From positions 62,001 to 126,000 of the forward strand of contig NW_025401142.1 of assembly GCF_011075055.1 (NCBI RefSeq): a stretch of 64,000 bases of DNA. Direction: 5' to 3'. Below are positions 48,149 through 59,439 of the stretch, in pieces (the stretch's first letter is position 1; the number at the start of each line of letters is the position of its first letter). Made by a program: the position numbers and the translations under genes. Below the pieces are notes generated by a model, which was not told where the DNA came from, did no database searches, and saw only the letters and a list, made by a program, of their open reading frames with translations. The stretch comes from Mangifera indica (lineage: Eukaryota; Streptophyta; Magnoliopsida; Sapindales; Anacardiaceae).

Positions 48149-50476
48149 TTATTGTATTTTCTCTATTTGATCATTCTCCTTATCCATTGTGTCATTTGCA
48201 TCTTCATCGAAAAAAACAGACTCCAATTCTGGTTCATCTAATGACAGGTTGGCTAATTGAAGAACTCCCACATCTTCCATACTCCCAAAGTCATCTCCAC
48301 CTACATCCCACATCTTCTCCTTACCATCATAATACTTAGAGTTAACCCTTGACAATAAACGAAGATTGTTATGAACAAAAACCAAATCTTCTGCACGTTT
48401 TGGAATTAATTTATTCCTTCTAATTGAATGAATGAAAGAATAAGTACTCCAATTTCTTTCATAACAAGAGGAGGAACTAGGTTGTCCAAGTACTCTGAAT
48501 GCTAACTTTTGAAGAAATGGAGCATTTGAACCAAAACACGCCCACCACTTCATCGGTTCTGTATTAAATCTAGCACCAATTGAATCAGGATCTTCAAACG
48601 GTCCACTTTTGAGAGAGAAGTTAGCATACCCATCCAATGCTTTAAAACGCTCATCTTTAGAAAAGATCCTTCTAAAACATTTGTTCCTCTCAATAGATAC
48701 TTCCCCATCCATATGAGGAGGCACTCTACCTTCACCTCCTTCAAGCCATTGTTCACTATAAAACCTTCACAAATAATAAATATATCAAATAGTTAACAAA
48801 TTAATACCCAATTTAATAAATAAATATATCAAATAAGTATGAAAGAAATATATAATTCAATTAAATATTTACCTTGGATTCAATGAATGAGCTAGACAAT
48901 GGAGTGGAGTATTACTTTTTGCCCAACGATCATAAAGAATACTATAGATCACTGAATAGAAAGGAGAATCTTGGGTAGAAAACTTTCCTTCATGTTCATA
49001 AATAACTGATTTAACTTTTTCAATCATAGAATCCCAATTCTCATAAATCAAATGAAGTCATGACTTATTTGTATCACACATTCGAATCATATCATAAATC
49101 GGTGCAGTAAAAGCAAGAATGTAATTGACCTTCGCCCACCAATTCTTATCCAACACCTTATCACGAACAAATCTTGCTTTGCCTTGATCATCTTCTCTAT
49201 ATTGTCCCCATTGTTCACTTACAATCATTGATTCTAGAGCACCCTTAATTAATTTAAATCTTTTGAGCATAACAACAACAGAAGCAAAACGAGTGTCTGC
49301 AACTGAAAGTAATTTCAAAGGACTAAATCGATTAAACATAGCCAATCGCATTGAATGGTTCATTATGAAGTTTTTAATTACCAGAACATCACCATAAACA
49401 TCAGTTATCCAATGACATTCATCATATGTCTCTTGATTAGATTCCACATTTTTAGCTGCACATATATTTTTCAAAGCTAGATTCAAAGTATGCACAACAC
49501 ATGGAGTCCCATAAATATGTGGAAACATACCTTCAATGATTTCCCCAGCACCTTTACAATTTTTAGCATTATCAGTTATTACTTGAACTACTTTTTGATG
49601 ACCAACCTCATCAATTATCTCCTTCAATAAATTAGCAATGAAATATTTATCTTTAACTTCACCTGCACAATTAACAGCTTTAATAAACATTGGGCCTGAT
49701 TCACAAACTACCATGAAGTTAATTAAAGGTCTCATTTGTGGGTCACTCCATCCATCACTAACAATACTAACCCCTTTTTCCATCCAAGTGCTTTTAATAG
49801 GTTCCAATAACCTTTCCACATTTGTTTTCTCTTGCTGAAGTAGTGTAGTTCTTAATTTATTGTACCCAGGAGGCACATAACCACCCAATGAATGATTAGC
49901 TGCAAATGAAAAGGCACTAATATAGTTTGGATTCCTAGCAAAATTAAAAGGGAGATCACCAGTGTAAAACATTCTAGCAATTTTCTCATCTAATTGAGTT
50001 CTAGTTTGTATGTCAAAAGATTTAACAATAGGAGAATCATCAACTTTTCTCTTCTTTAAAAAAAGATTTGACCCACTCGATAACGGTAAGGATAAAGACA
50101 ATGATTGATTTACATTAGTAGTACTACTAGGCAATGACACTTCCTTAGGTTGAGAATTATAAACCTTATTGGTAGCTTCATCATCTAATTTTCTCATTTC
50201 TACTAAATCTTCAAATTTTACTTTAGAACAAGCACCGATTCCTTTCCCCGTAATTTTTAATAGGTGAGCTTTAACTCTAGTATAAGTCCCTTGCCTTTCT
50301 TTCTGACAAAAATTACAAACCCATTTGCATGTACCCCCTGATTCTCCAAGTTTCTCAATTTTTGTGACATATTTCCACAATGGATTTTGGTCTTCATCAT
50401 TATTCTTTTTTGCAGAACCCACACTACTACTACTACTTTTAGAATTTGAATTTTCCTTACCAGTAGCAGAATCCAT
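48149..50476 (-). pseudogene. hAT transposase (BED zinc finger, DUF659, hAT dimerisation), one premature stop
   Basis: Cuts and pastes hAT elements. First part 50476-49058 (472 residues): BED-type zinc finger with Cys54, Cys57, His71 and Cys83; a basic KKRK (141-144) that could be a nuclear signal; DUF659/RNase-H-like core with SDGWSD (Asp241) and VITDNAKNC (Asp302), the expected first and second acidic residues. A TGA at 49058-49060 interrupts the frame, then homology continues in the same frame (LIYENWDSMIEKVK) to a GT donor. The intron is 48872-48765 and exon 2 runs 48764-48149 with the C-terminal dimerisation domain (WWACFGSNAPFLQKLAFRVL, then CYERNWSTYSFIHS) and an acidic tail. Apart from that stop, the gene is open. 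Possibly a relatively recent insertion. Start chosen as the first ATG before the BED finger. Confidence 0.92.
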
Positions 50477-50782
50477 GAATGATTAACTCAAATTCAGTAT
50501 CACCAACAATTTGCTAGAATTTATCAAAAAAATCAACCAAATCACATAAATCACCGACTATTCTTCTTGGCAGCTTACTACACAACTGAAATAAAAGCAC
50601 AAATTGGAAACATAAATAAATCAATTTAATTATAGGAAAACTTTTATCTATAAATAATATTCAAATTAAACAAAAATAACTAAATTACAAACTATAAAAT
50701 TATTCGATTAAATTATATAAAATCAAATATTCAATAATTATTAATAAAATAAATTATGAATTATAATTACAAATTATATTCA

Positions 50783-50784
<2 letters not shown>

Positions 50785-50824
<40 letters not shown>

Positions 50825-50845
50825 CAAAAATTAATCAAATTGCAT

Positions 50846-50918
<73 letters not shown>
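50785..50918. repeat. Two (TA)n runs inside the hAT element
   Basis: TA runs at about 50785-50822 and 50849-50918 separated by 27 bases of unique sequence, upstream of the transposase start. Confidence 0.95.
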
Positions 50919-50920
<2 letters not shown>

Positions 50921-53771
50921 GGGGAATAGAGCAAATAATTTAATGTTTTAAAATATATTTTATAATAAATTAGAATTCCAAGGTTGAGGTTGACACATCT
51001 GGAAGAAAGCATGCATTGACGGCAAAGGCTAATGGAGTCTAATTTACTTTGAGCAAAAGGCAGGCTAGTATATATAATAATTTAATATATGTTTTATAAT
51101 AAAATAAAAGTGCTGGGAAACTAACAAATCTTGGAAAGCTAACAAAATCTGGAAGACGCAGTAGAATTATAATCTTGGCCCAGAGATGCATTAAATTCAA
51201 ATTTATATAAATTAATTTATATCATAGAAGGGCAAAAAAACTCTTACTTTTTTCAGAGAGATTTGTTTCTTCCAGCCAGTGTTTCAGAGAAGAAGAAGAC
51301 GCCTGGACAGCAAAGAAGAGAAAAAGACCCCCAGCAGAAGAAGAAGACGTCAGCAGATTGATGGCCAAGGAGATTCACAGCAAAGAAGAGAAGACGCCCA
51401 GAAGAGTATTATATACAGAAAACCATTTTTGTTATTTATTTTGAAAATCTTTTTAGAATCCATTTAGGATGCACTTTCAGAATCCTGGTATGTATAGGAA
51501 ACTCTTTAGGTTAAGAAACGCGTTTCCCTTTTATTTAAAATTACCGAAACGGCCCCGAAACGTTTCGTACCAGTTTCGGGCCGTTTCGGAAACCGAAATG
51601 TTTCGGATTCGTGGAAACGCACACTGCTGTGCGTTTCCGTGCTTCTTAGGTTTGGACTGCACATCGAGACGATCCCCCAGTTTCACCAAATTCTACGCTG
51701 ACTTTAACCAAGGATGGTCAGCTCATTCTGAGAACCAGTGATCCTCAAACCAAGGATATTCTCATCGCTAACTCCTCAGAGCCTGCTTCTTTTGCTTTAA
51801 TGTTTGATGCCGGCAATTTCGTGCTCTACAATAATAGCTTTCAAAAGATCTGGTCAAGCTTCGACTTCCCCACAAATACATTACTGGGAGGCCAGAGTTT
51901 ATATACTAACAATCAATTGGTTTCCAGTGTATCTGAAGCAAATAGTTCAACTGGAAGATTTCGTGTGATCTTGCAAGGAGATGGGAATCTTGTCTCATAT
52001 CATATCCCACAAGCACAACAATGGACGAATCAGAGGCATACAGGGCCAGTGGCAACTCTTACGGATTTGCAGTTCACAGCTTATATCTAAATCATACTGG
52101 TGAACTTGTCTTGATCAATAACAAATCTAAACCTATCCAGGTTTTGTATCCTGATTCTTCTTTATACAACAGCTCAATCATTTACAGGGCAACTCTAGGC
52201 CATGACGGAATTTTTCGTTTGTATTCTCAAAATGGTGAGTACAACACATCCCTGAAATGGAAAAAGCTGGAAGAGGCCTGTCTGGTGAAGACTTTTTGTG
52301 GCTTGAACAGCTATTGTTCACTGTATGATGACGAAGCCAGATGCCTTTGTCTTCCTGGTACTGATTTTGTTGACCCTGGTGACATGAATAGCGGGTGCGA
52401 GAGATATTATGTTGAAGAAATCTGCGCAGAAATGAATTTAACTTCTACAAAATTATACAGCCTGACTTCAATGGAGATGATCACAAGGGATGATTATCCA
52501 TATCTCCAAGAAGAACTGGACTGTAAAGAAGATTGCGGGAAATCCTGTTTAGAGAACTGCAATTGTGATGCGGCGTTGTAGAAAGAACAGACTTGCAAGA
52601 AACAAAAGCTTCCGTTGACAACTGCTAGGAGAGACCAAAGTGGAGATTCCTCGGCCATAGCTTACTTCAAATTGAGCAAGAAAAATATCACAAGAGATGC
52701 ACGTGGCAATAGTTTACCAGAGCCACCAGTAGTGACAAGCAAGAAGGCAATTGTGCTAATTCTGGTAATGACTTTCAGCTTCGTTGCTTGTTCATGTATT
52801 CTCCTTGGAATGTCCGGATTTTTTGTTTTCAAATACCGAGTTGCGAAATACAAATCGCTATTGGAAACTGGAAGCTTTGGCTTGTCCGATGAGCTTACTA
52901 TGCGATCGTTTTCTTACAATGAGCTTAAGAAGTCAACCAATGGATTTAAAGAAGAGGTGGGCAGGGGCTCTTTTGGGGCAGTATATAAGGGAGCCTTTTA
53001 CAAAGGCTGGAGAAAATGATAAATGAGAGTAGTGAAAGAGAATTCCACGCAGAAATGCAGGTAATAGGTAGAATTCATCACAAGAATTTGGTTCGGTTGC
53101 TTGGTTACTGTGCTGTGGATTCGAAGAGGCTGTTGGTGTATGAATACATGAGTAATGGCTCTCTAGCTGATCTCCTCTTTCACTCTGAAACATTCCCAGA
53201 TTGGAACGAGAGAGTAAGAATCGCATTGGATGTTGCTAAAGGAATTCTCTATCTTCATGATGAATGTGAAGCACCCATCATTCATTGTGATATAAAGCCT
53301 CAGAACATCCTACTGGATGATTTCTGGACAGCGAAAATCTCAGATTTCGGGCTAGCAAAATTGTTAATGCCAGACCAAACAAGGACTTTCACCTTGATGA
53401 GAGGAACAAGAGATTACATGGCACCGGAATGGTCGAGGAATACTCCAATATCAGTCAAAGTAGACATTTACAGTTACAGAGTTGTGCTCCTTGAAATTAT
53501 TGCTTGCAGAAGAAACATGGATGCTAAAGTATCAAACCCGGACGAAATCATTCTTATTAACTGGGTTTACAAGTGCTTCATTAACCAAGAGTTGAATAAA
53601 CTTGTTCGTGATGACGTAGGTAAGAAGATTTTCGAGAACTTGATAAAGGTGGAGCTCTGATGTGTCCAAGATGAACCAGCTCTACGTCCTTCAATGAAGA
53701 GTGTAGTGATGATGTTAGAAGGGATTACTGATGTCTCTATCCCTCCTTGTCCTACTTCTTCCATGGGGTGA

Positions 53772-55257
53772 AGTCTCTTGTATATGCTTAGTTAATTTGT
53801 GAATAAAAATATGTATAAAAATAAATTGTACAAATTTATCGCTAAATACTGATATAATAGTTTATGATTAGATGATGTGAGTATTTATATTTTCTTTTAC
53901 TTCAAAGTCAACTAATCACAAATTGTCAATTCAGTTTATACGATCAGTTTACATAACCTATTTGTACATTATAGTATTGCTTGTAATTTTTGTGTACTTG
54001 AGTGTGTTTGAGCTTTCATATAAAATAACTAAATTTTCTTGGAAAATACAAGGTTGAAAGGTTTCATTCTATTAATTTGGTAGATTTATCTTCAGAAAGC
54101 TCTGTAGTGGAAGTTGAAATTAAAATTATTGAAATGTTAACATTGAAACACAACAACAACCAAATGAAATAAAGAAAACAAAGTTGAAATGTGGGACTAA
54201 AATTTTTCACATGATCCATGAGACGTTGTACTGTAAAATAAAATCCACAATGAAATCAAACCAACGTCTGTTAAAAGCATAAATTTAACATAAAAAAAAA
54301 ATTCACACAATTTGCACAATTAATTTCTCATAATCACTCAGAAAATAGTTACAAATTACAATTTTCAATCCCCCTTGAACTTTTTGGTTTCTAAAGAGTC
54401 TTAGAAACAAGAATCTTACACAATTTGGTTTCAAAGATTCTTACCTCCAATCTTCGGTCTCAAAATTCTTTTAAGAACCAAAAAGAAAATGAATCCCATG
54501 ATTTGTTAAGATAAGCTAATCTTCAAGATTTAATGAGATGAAATATTTAAGAATATAAAGAAAATAAAATAGAACCCAACTCAATTAAATATCAACAAAA
54601 ATCAAAATATCTAAGTTGAGCGAATCAAGCACGAACAAGAAAGAGACATGCGTCTAAATCAAAACAATCCTTTGGAGAGTTTTAGCAAATTCGCAAAAAG
54701 ACAAATGAAATCGCTTATTGTAAAGTAAGATGAGTCATTAGAGAATGTGATCACAAATGAACAAAGTGTGCACACAATGTTTATAATTTGCCCGTGCGAA
54801 GTATTTACAATCTCTTCTTTGGCAAATTTATGGACAACAACTTTGATAACATAAAGAAGAATAAGAATTTTGTTTTCAGTTAACACCCTGCAATGTCCAT
54901 CAAACTTTAGTAGGTAGAACATCATAAATCAGGCACATTCAATCCTACAATTAGTCTACTAAAAAGAAAAAAATATAGCAAGTTTAAAATAAACTCGACA
55001 TCAGATTCTACATTTAAATTCTCAAATTCTAAACAAATGTCCATCACAAGTCACAAACACAAACACAAACAATCTAGTGAGCTATTTATTATAGGACATA
55101 ACGAAGGCAAATAATACCAAAAAAATTAATGGGGTATCCAACATTGAACACAAACAAGTTCAATAATATCAAATTAGTTAATCATGTGATATTCTTTAAC
55201 TTTATGACATAACGAAGGCAAATAATACCACCACTATTATTTAACTTTAAACATACT
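53772..55257. other. Spacer downstream of kinase pseudogene 3
   Basis: AT-rich, no gene recognised. ATAACGAAGGCAAATAATACCA occurs twice (55099 and 55209). The short open frame at 54659-54925 (minus) has no family features. Confidence 0.4.
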
Positions 55258-55657
55258 TGTGATATTCTTAAGTAAATCTTATATAGGCAAAACACATGGG
55301 AGATGTTAAATCTATCTGTACTATGTCTATGTATCTCACATTAGTTAATCATGTTAGACTGTATGTCCAGAATGGACAATATCTTGATAGTGGACAAAGA
55401 TGTTACAATTGTATTAAAGCGACTTTGTGTGTCTTCTTGAATAATAGTGGAACAAACCTCAACAAGGACACTGAGTCCTGTAAGGGGGGTGTGTGTGATA
55501 CCCTTAGACAAATCCCATATTGACAAAGCACAAGAAAGATGTTAGGTTTGTTTGTATTCTGTCTGTGTATCCCACATCGATTAATCATTTTAGACTGTGT
55601 ATCCAAAATAGATAATATTTTAAGAGTGAACTAGGTTATTGGACCAAAGATGTTACA
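55258..55657 (+). mobile_element. 400-bp TRIM-like element
   Basis: Two LTR-like direct repeats, 55258-55407 (150 bp) and 55494-55657 (164 bp), both starting TGTGATA and ending GATGTTACA. The 86-bp core has a degenerate primer-site-like TTGTATTAAAGCG right after the left repeat and a purine tract TAAGGGGGG just before the right one. Flanks ATACT/ATACC fit a 5-bp target duplication with one change. No coding capacity. The size and layout match terminal-repeat retrotransposons in miniature. Confidence 0.8.
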
Positions 55658-55845
55658 ATACCATCAATAATCATCATACGATAACCAACCTTTATCCATC
55701 ATAACGACAAACTCAAATTTGTACAAAAAAACTTGCAACTCCCCTATAGTGTCTACAATTAAATGACAGACTAAAAGGACTATTTCAAGAATAATGAGCT
55801 TGAGAAAATACACCAGTTCAAGACGCAAGCAGTAAAATCTTTAAA

Positions 55846-56704
55846 GGCCAAAAGACATGTCCCCACCCAAGGTATAGTGAAATCTCAAAATTTTATACTC
55901 CTATTTTCAAACCCAAATATCCACCGATGAGCAATTTTCTGTTCAAATCTCAATTATAGTTAGGGGTAAAACTATCATGTAATAAAAATTAAAAAACTAA
56001 CCATTTATCACAATTCCCCCCTTAATTTGAAAACTCACCATTTCGTCCCCAAAATTTTCTTCAAAGTTTGAAAAGTGGCTATTTTCCCATAGGTTTTTTC
56101 TTCTCAGACAACGATTTCTTCCTAGTTGTCAACCAACCTTCCCTTCTTCTGCTCCCTTGGTTGGTTGCCTCCTTCCATCCTTCGTTGGAGATGGAGACCA
56201 TCATCTCAATCTCAAACGAATACGAAAGTCTTCATTTGAGACAAAGACCAAAAGTCTTCGTCTGTGATAAAAACCACTCATCTTTGTTTGAGAAGAAGAC
56301 AAATGCCTTAGTTTTTGTTTGAGACAGAGACGACGGTTTTCGTCTCTAATGAAGGCAAAACGAAAGCAAGAAGAACTAATTGGTGAGAGAGAAGAAAGAG
56401 GGAAGGTCGGCCAAAGGTTGAGAAGAGTGATTCGCCTTAGGAGAAAAAAAAAAGAAAGATTGTGAAATTTCAAACTTTAAAAGAAAATTTGGAAGAAAAA
56501 TTGTCAGATTTTATAATTGAGGGGGGAAAATATTATAAAAGTTTAGTCTTTTTAAATTTTTTTATTAAATAATAATTTTACTCTTAATTTTAATTAAAAT
56601 TTTTAATAAAAAATTATTCATAGATAGATATTTGAGTTTTTAAAAATTTAAAGATAAAATTTTGAGTTTCCACTGTATCTAAGGTGAGGACAATTCTTTT
56701 CGCC
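55846..56704. mobile_element. 859-bp Mutator-like non-autonomous element
   Basis: Imperfect terminal inverted repeats of about 235 bases: left starts GGCCAAAAGACATGTCCCC, right reversed starts GGCGAAAAGAATTGTCCTC. Flanked by ATCTTTAAA (55837-55845) and AGCTTTAAA (56705-56713), a 9-bp duplication with one mismatch, as expected for Mutator-like elements. The centre (about 56095-56440) has repeated GTCTTCGT/GAGACAAAGAC words; open frames at 56068-56322 (+) and 56201-56473 (-) look like repeat artefacts. The termini resemble 41575-41790 and 57099-57130. Confidence 0.85.
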
Positions 56705-56713
56705 AGCTTTAAA

Positions 56714-57289
56714 TAATGAAAATAGATTGTACTCGCTTTGTTCTTGTTGGATCTTTGAAGTTCTCCGTACCTTCGTCCTGTTGCCACACTTTTCTGTCCA
56801 TTTATTTAAAATAATTTAGCAATGTCTTTTGATGGAGTAATTGAAACAGGATCATTGTCAGATTTGTCAGCAAAATGTGAATTGACCATGTAATTTTCAT
56901 CATGTAATTTTTCATAACAAATCGCCAATCCACATATACAAGATTATAAAACACTAAAACTGAAATCCACAGGGTTTTAGACACCTGATTGTGTCATCTT
57001 GGCAAATTAATTTGATGCTGAAAACTTGGTTGACTATTAATTTGTAGACTCATCTTCTTTCCCATAAACAATGACCAAACACAACCGTTTTCAAAAGGCC
57101 AAAGGACTATTTCCCACCTAAAATAGGTTGTTTTTTCAAGTTTTTTTCTATTAACTTTAAAAATCTCATTTATCTACTTATAGATAGTTATAATTAACTG
57201 AATCTGTTATTTATATTATTTTCCCTTCTAAACCTTGAAAACAAAATCTGTTAGTTATATCATTTTGGCAAATTAATCGAGTCTTGAAT
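56714..57289. other. Spacer and possible left terminus of the + strand Ulp1 element
   Basis: No gene. GGCCAAAGGACTATTTCCC at 57099 resembles the terminal sequence of 55846-56704 and may be the 5' end of the Ulp1 element to the right. The rest of this stretch shows nothing recognisable. Confidence 0.4.
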
Positions 57290-58300
57290 GAAAATATATT
57301 TATTTACTTTTAACATATCATTTAAAACCATCTTACAATATTTAATATCAAAATACTCTTATATTTTTCCAACAGTTCATTTAACCTTCTATAATTATTT
57401 AATATTTTATTTAACACCCTTATATGCTGTCTTTTACCAAAATGAATTTATCTATTCTTAACATTTCATTTAAAATCTTCTTACAATGTTTAATATCAAA
57501 ATACCCCATATTTTTAATATTTCACTTAACCCTCTATAATTATTAAACATTTTATTTAACACCCTCATATGTTGTCTTGCCTCAAAATACATTTATCTAC
57601 TCCTAACATGTCATTTAAAACCATTTTACAATGTTTACTATCAAAATGTCTCTATATTTTTCTAATATTTTTAACCCCTTATAATTATCTAGCATTTCAT
57701 TTAGCACCCTCATATGTTGTCTTGTCTCGAAATACATTTATCTACTCCTAATATGTCATTTAAAACCATCTTAAAATGTTTAATATAAAAAAGCCCCACA
57801 TATTTTCCCAAAGTTTATTAACCCCCTATAATGATCTAACATTTCATATAACACCGTTATATGTTGTTTTATATGAAAATGTATCTATCTACTCTTAAAA
57901 TATTATTTAAAACTGCCTTACAATGTTTAACATCAAAATACCCCCATAGTTTTATAACATTTTTTTAACCTCTTATAATTATCTAACATTTCATTTAACA
58001 TTCTTATATGTTGTCTTGTATCAAAATGCATCTATCTATTCCTAACATTTAATTTAAAACCTTCTTACAATGTTTAATATCAAAATACCCTCATATTTTT
58101 TTAACATTTCATTTAACCCCCTATAATAATATAACGTTTCATTTAACACCCTCATATGTTGTCTTGTTTCGAAATACATCTATCTATTCCTAACATTTTA
58201 TTTAAATCCTTCATACATTGTGTAATATCAAAATGCCCCCATATTTTCTGCCATTTTTTTAATCTCTAAATTATTATCAAATATCCAAATGCCCCCTTTA
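57290..58300. repeat. Tandem array, period about 147 bp, about seven copies
   Basis: Unit landmarks recur in order: TTTATCTACTCCTAACAT, CATTTAAAACC, ACAATGTTTAATATCAAAAT, CCCCCTATAATTAT, CATTTAACACCCTCATATGTTGTCTTG. The ATCTACTCCTAACAT word or variants occur near 57453, 57591, 57735, 57882, 58029 and 58184, giving spacings of 138-155 bases. Copies are diverged. Confidence 0.88.
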
Positions 58301-59439
58301 CATAACATATGAACTAGATTTAACAAATAAAATTAAGTTTTGAGTTAAGATTCATATAAATACCTTTTTATCATGAATTAATTTTTTTCGATTTGAATTC
58401 AGAAATACGAATTTTTCCTTTTAATGAACTCGTAGTAATTAATATTGAGTAAAAATGAGAGTGAGAGTGAGTGTTTGAATAGGAAAATTATATTAAATGC
58501 CTGAAATTAAGAGGGTCTAAGCAAAATTACCTAAAACAATTAGTATTAAGTAAAAATGCACTTTTTTTGTGAAATGACCAAACTGTCTCTATATATAAAT
58601 CAAGAATTTTACATATTTTTCCCGTTATTTTTCGACGAATTTACTGTGTAAATTCAAAGAATTTCAGGTCTCCCACGGGCGAAGCGATTTTCGTGTTTTT
58701 TGACAATTGAAAATGGCAAAGAAGGTTAGTACACCATCCTTACTCTTGTTTGAATCAATTTATTGTTAAGATTATTGAGATTTGAGGGAGATTTTGAGGT
58801 TTGAATTTTTAGGGTTTTCATTTTGAATAATGCATAAAATGTTTTTATTCTTGGTTGTTTTGGTTGAAATTCTTAAGGGGTTTTGTGTTATAGGATGTAT
58901 AGATTGGATTTGTGTTGAAATTGGTGGTTGAAATGACAATTTTTGATTGAAAATTTGGGTTAGAACTTCGACGATGGGTTTCTGGGAACAGTGGATCCCA
59001 TGAACCAAATGAAATTTCCCAAGGGCAAGAACGATCGCCCATGGGATAGGGGGAAATTTAGCTTTTTCAAAGTATTAGGGACCAAGGAAACAAGAGGAAA
59101 TCCACGGGGGTTTGTGTGATATTTTATAGAAAATCATGGGTTAGAGGAGAAATTTACTTTTTTAAAATTGTAGGGCCTGTAAAAGATTAGAAAATTGACA
59201 AAGGGGGCAAAGAAAAAAAATTTGACCTATGTGATAGTATAAATTTTGTAAGGGGTAAATTAATATCTTTCACACCTAGGGTTTTTCGACGTATAGTTTC
59301 CAAATTTCATATCCATTTCTCCTGTTTTGGGGTTTTTCGATATGTAGTTTTCAAATTTAACGTCGATTTCTTCATTTTTTTTGCTTTTTTAAGCATATAT
59401 TATGACGTAATTATGATGTAGTTTTTGAAATTCAGATCC

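Larger units (their letters stand above)
47674..51649 (-). mobile_element. 3976-bp hAT transposon with near-intact transposase
   Basis: Terminal inverted repeats CTAGGTAGCACGGAAACG and CGTTTCCGTGCTTCTTAG match at 16 of 18 positions. The perfect 8-bp target duplication GTTTGGAC sits at 47666-47673 and 51650-51657. Both ends carry clusters of GGAAACG/CGTTTCC motifs (left 47683-47730, right 51518-51640), which probably are transposase binding sites. The interior has the transposase gene (48149-50476), two (TA)n runs and a GAAGAAGAC-rich non-coding stretch (51280-51405). The host kinase reading frame is continuous across the site when the element and one duplication copy are ignored. Confidence 0.95.
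47433..53771 (+). pseudogene. G-type lectin S-receptor-like kinase pseudogene 3, split by a hAT element
   Basis: All domains are recognisable. Leader MATATYIISFLFLIMM from 47433 and the lectin start; a one-base frameshift near 47555; then TSWPSTSGRFTFGFYKIGDG up to 47673. After the hAT element the lectin resumes in the same frame (RDDPPVSPNSTL, 51665; TNTLLGGQS, 51873). A frameshift near 52020 precedes the S-locus/EGF part (FCGLNSYC) and PAN part (CKEDCGKSCLENCNCDAAL), which stops at TAG 52579-52581. Transmembrane about 52745-52835. Kinase starts VGRGSFGAVYKG, then a small deletion near 53003-53016 removes the segment that normally holds the ATP-binding Lys. The rest is canonical (HCDIKPQN, DFGLAK, APEW) to TGA 53658-53660, at the position of a conserved Trp. 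Family C-terminus ends at 53771. Least decayed of the three pseudogenes. Confidence 0.94.

Noticed and set aside
51279..51467. Arg-rich plus-strand open frame
   Set aside because: Translation of GAAGAAGAC-type repeats in the non-coding end of the hAT element, on the strand opposite its gene.
56068..56473. Possible captured host gene in the centre of the 859-bp Mutator-like element
   Set aside because: The open frames on both strands derive from repeated GTCTTCGT/GAGACAAAGAC words; no recognisable domain. A database search could still change this.
58772..59042. Minus-strand open frames of 65 and 78 codons
   Set aside because: Lie inside intron 1 of the + strand Ulp1 element and show no conserved motifs.
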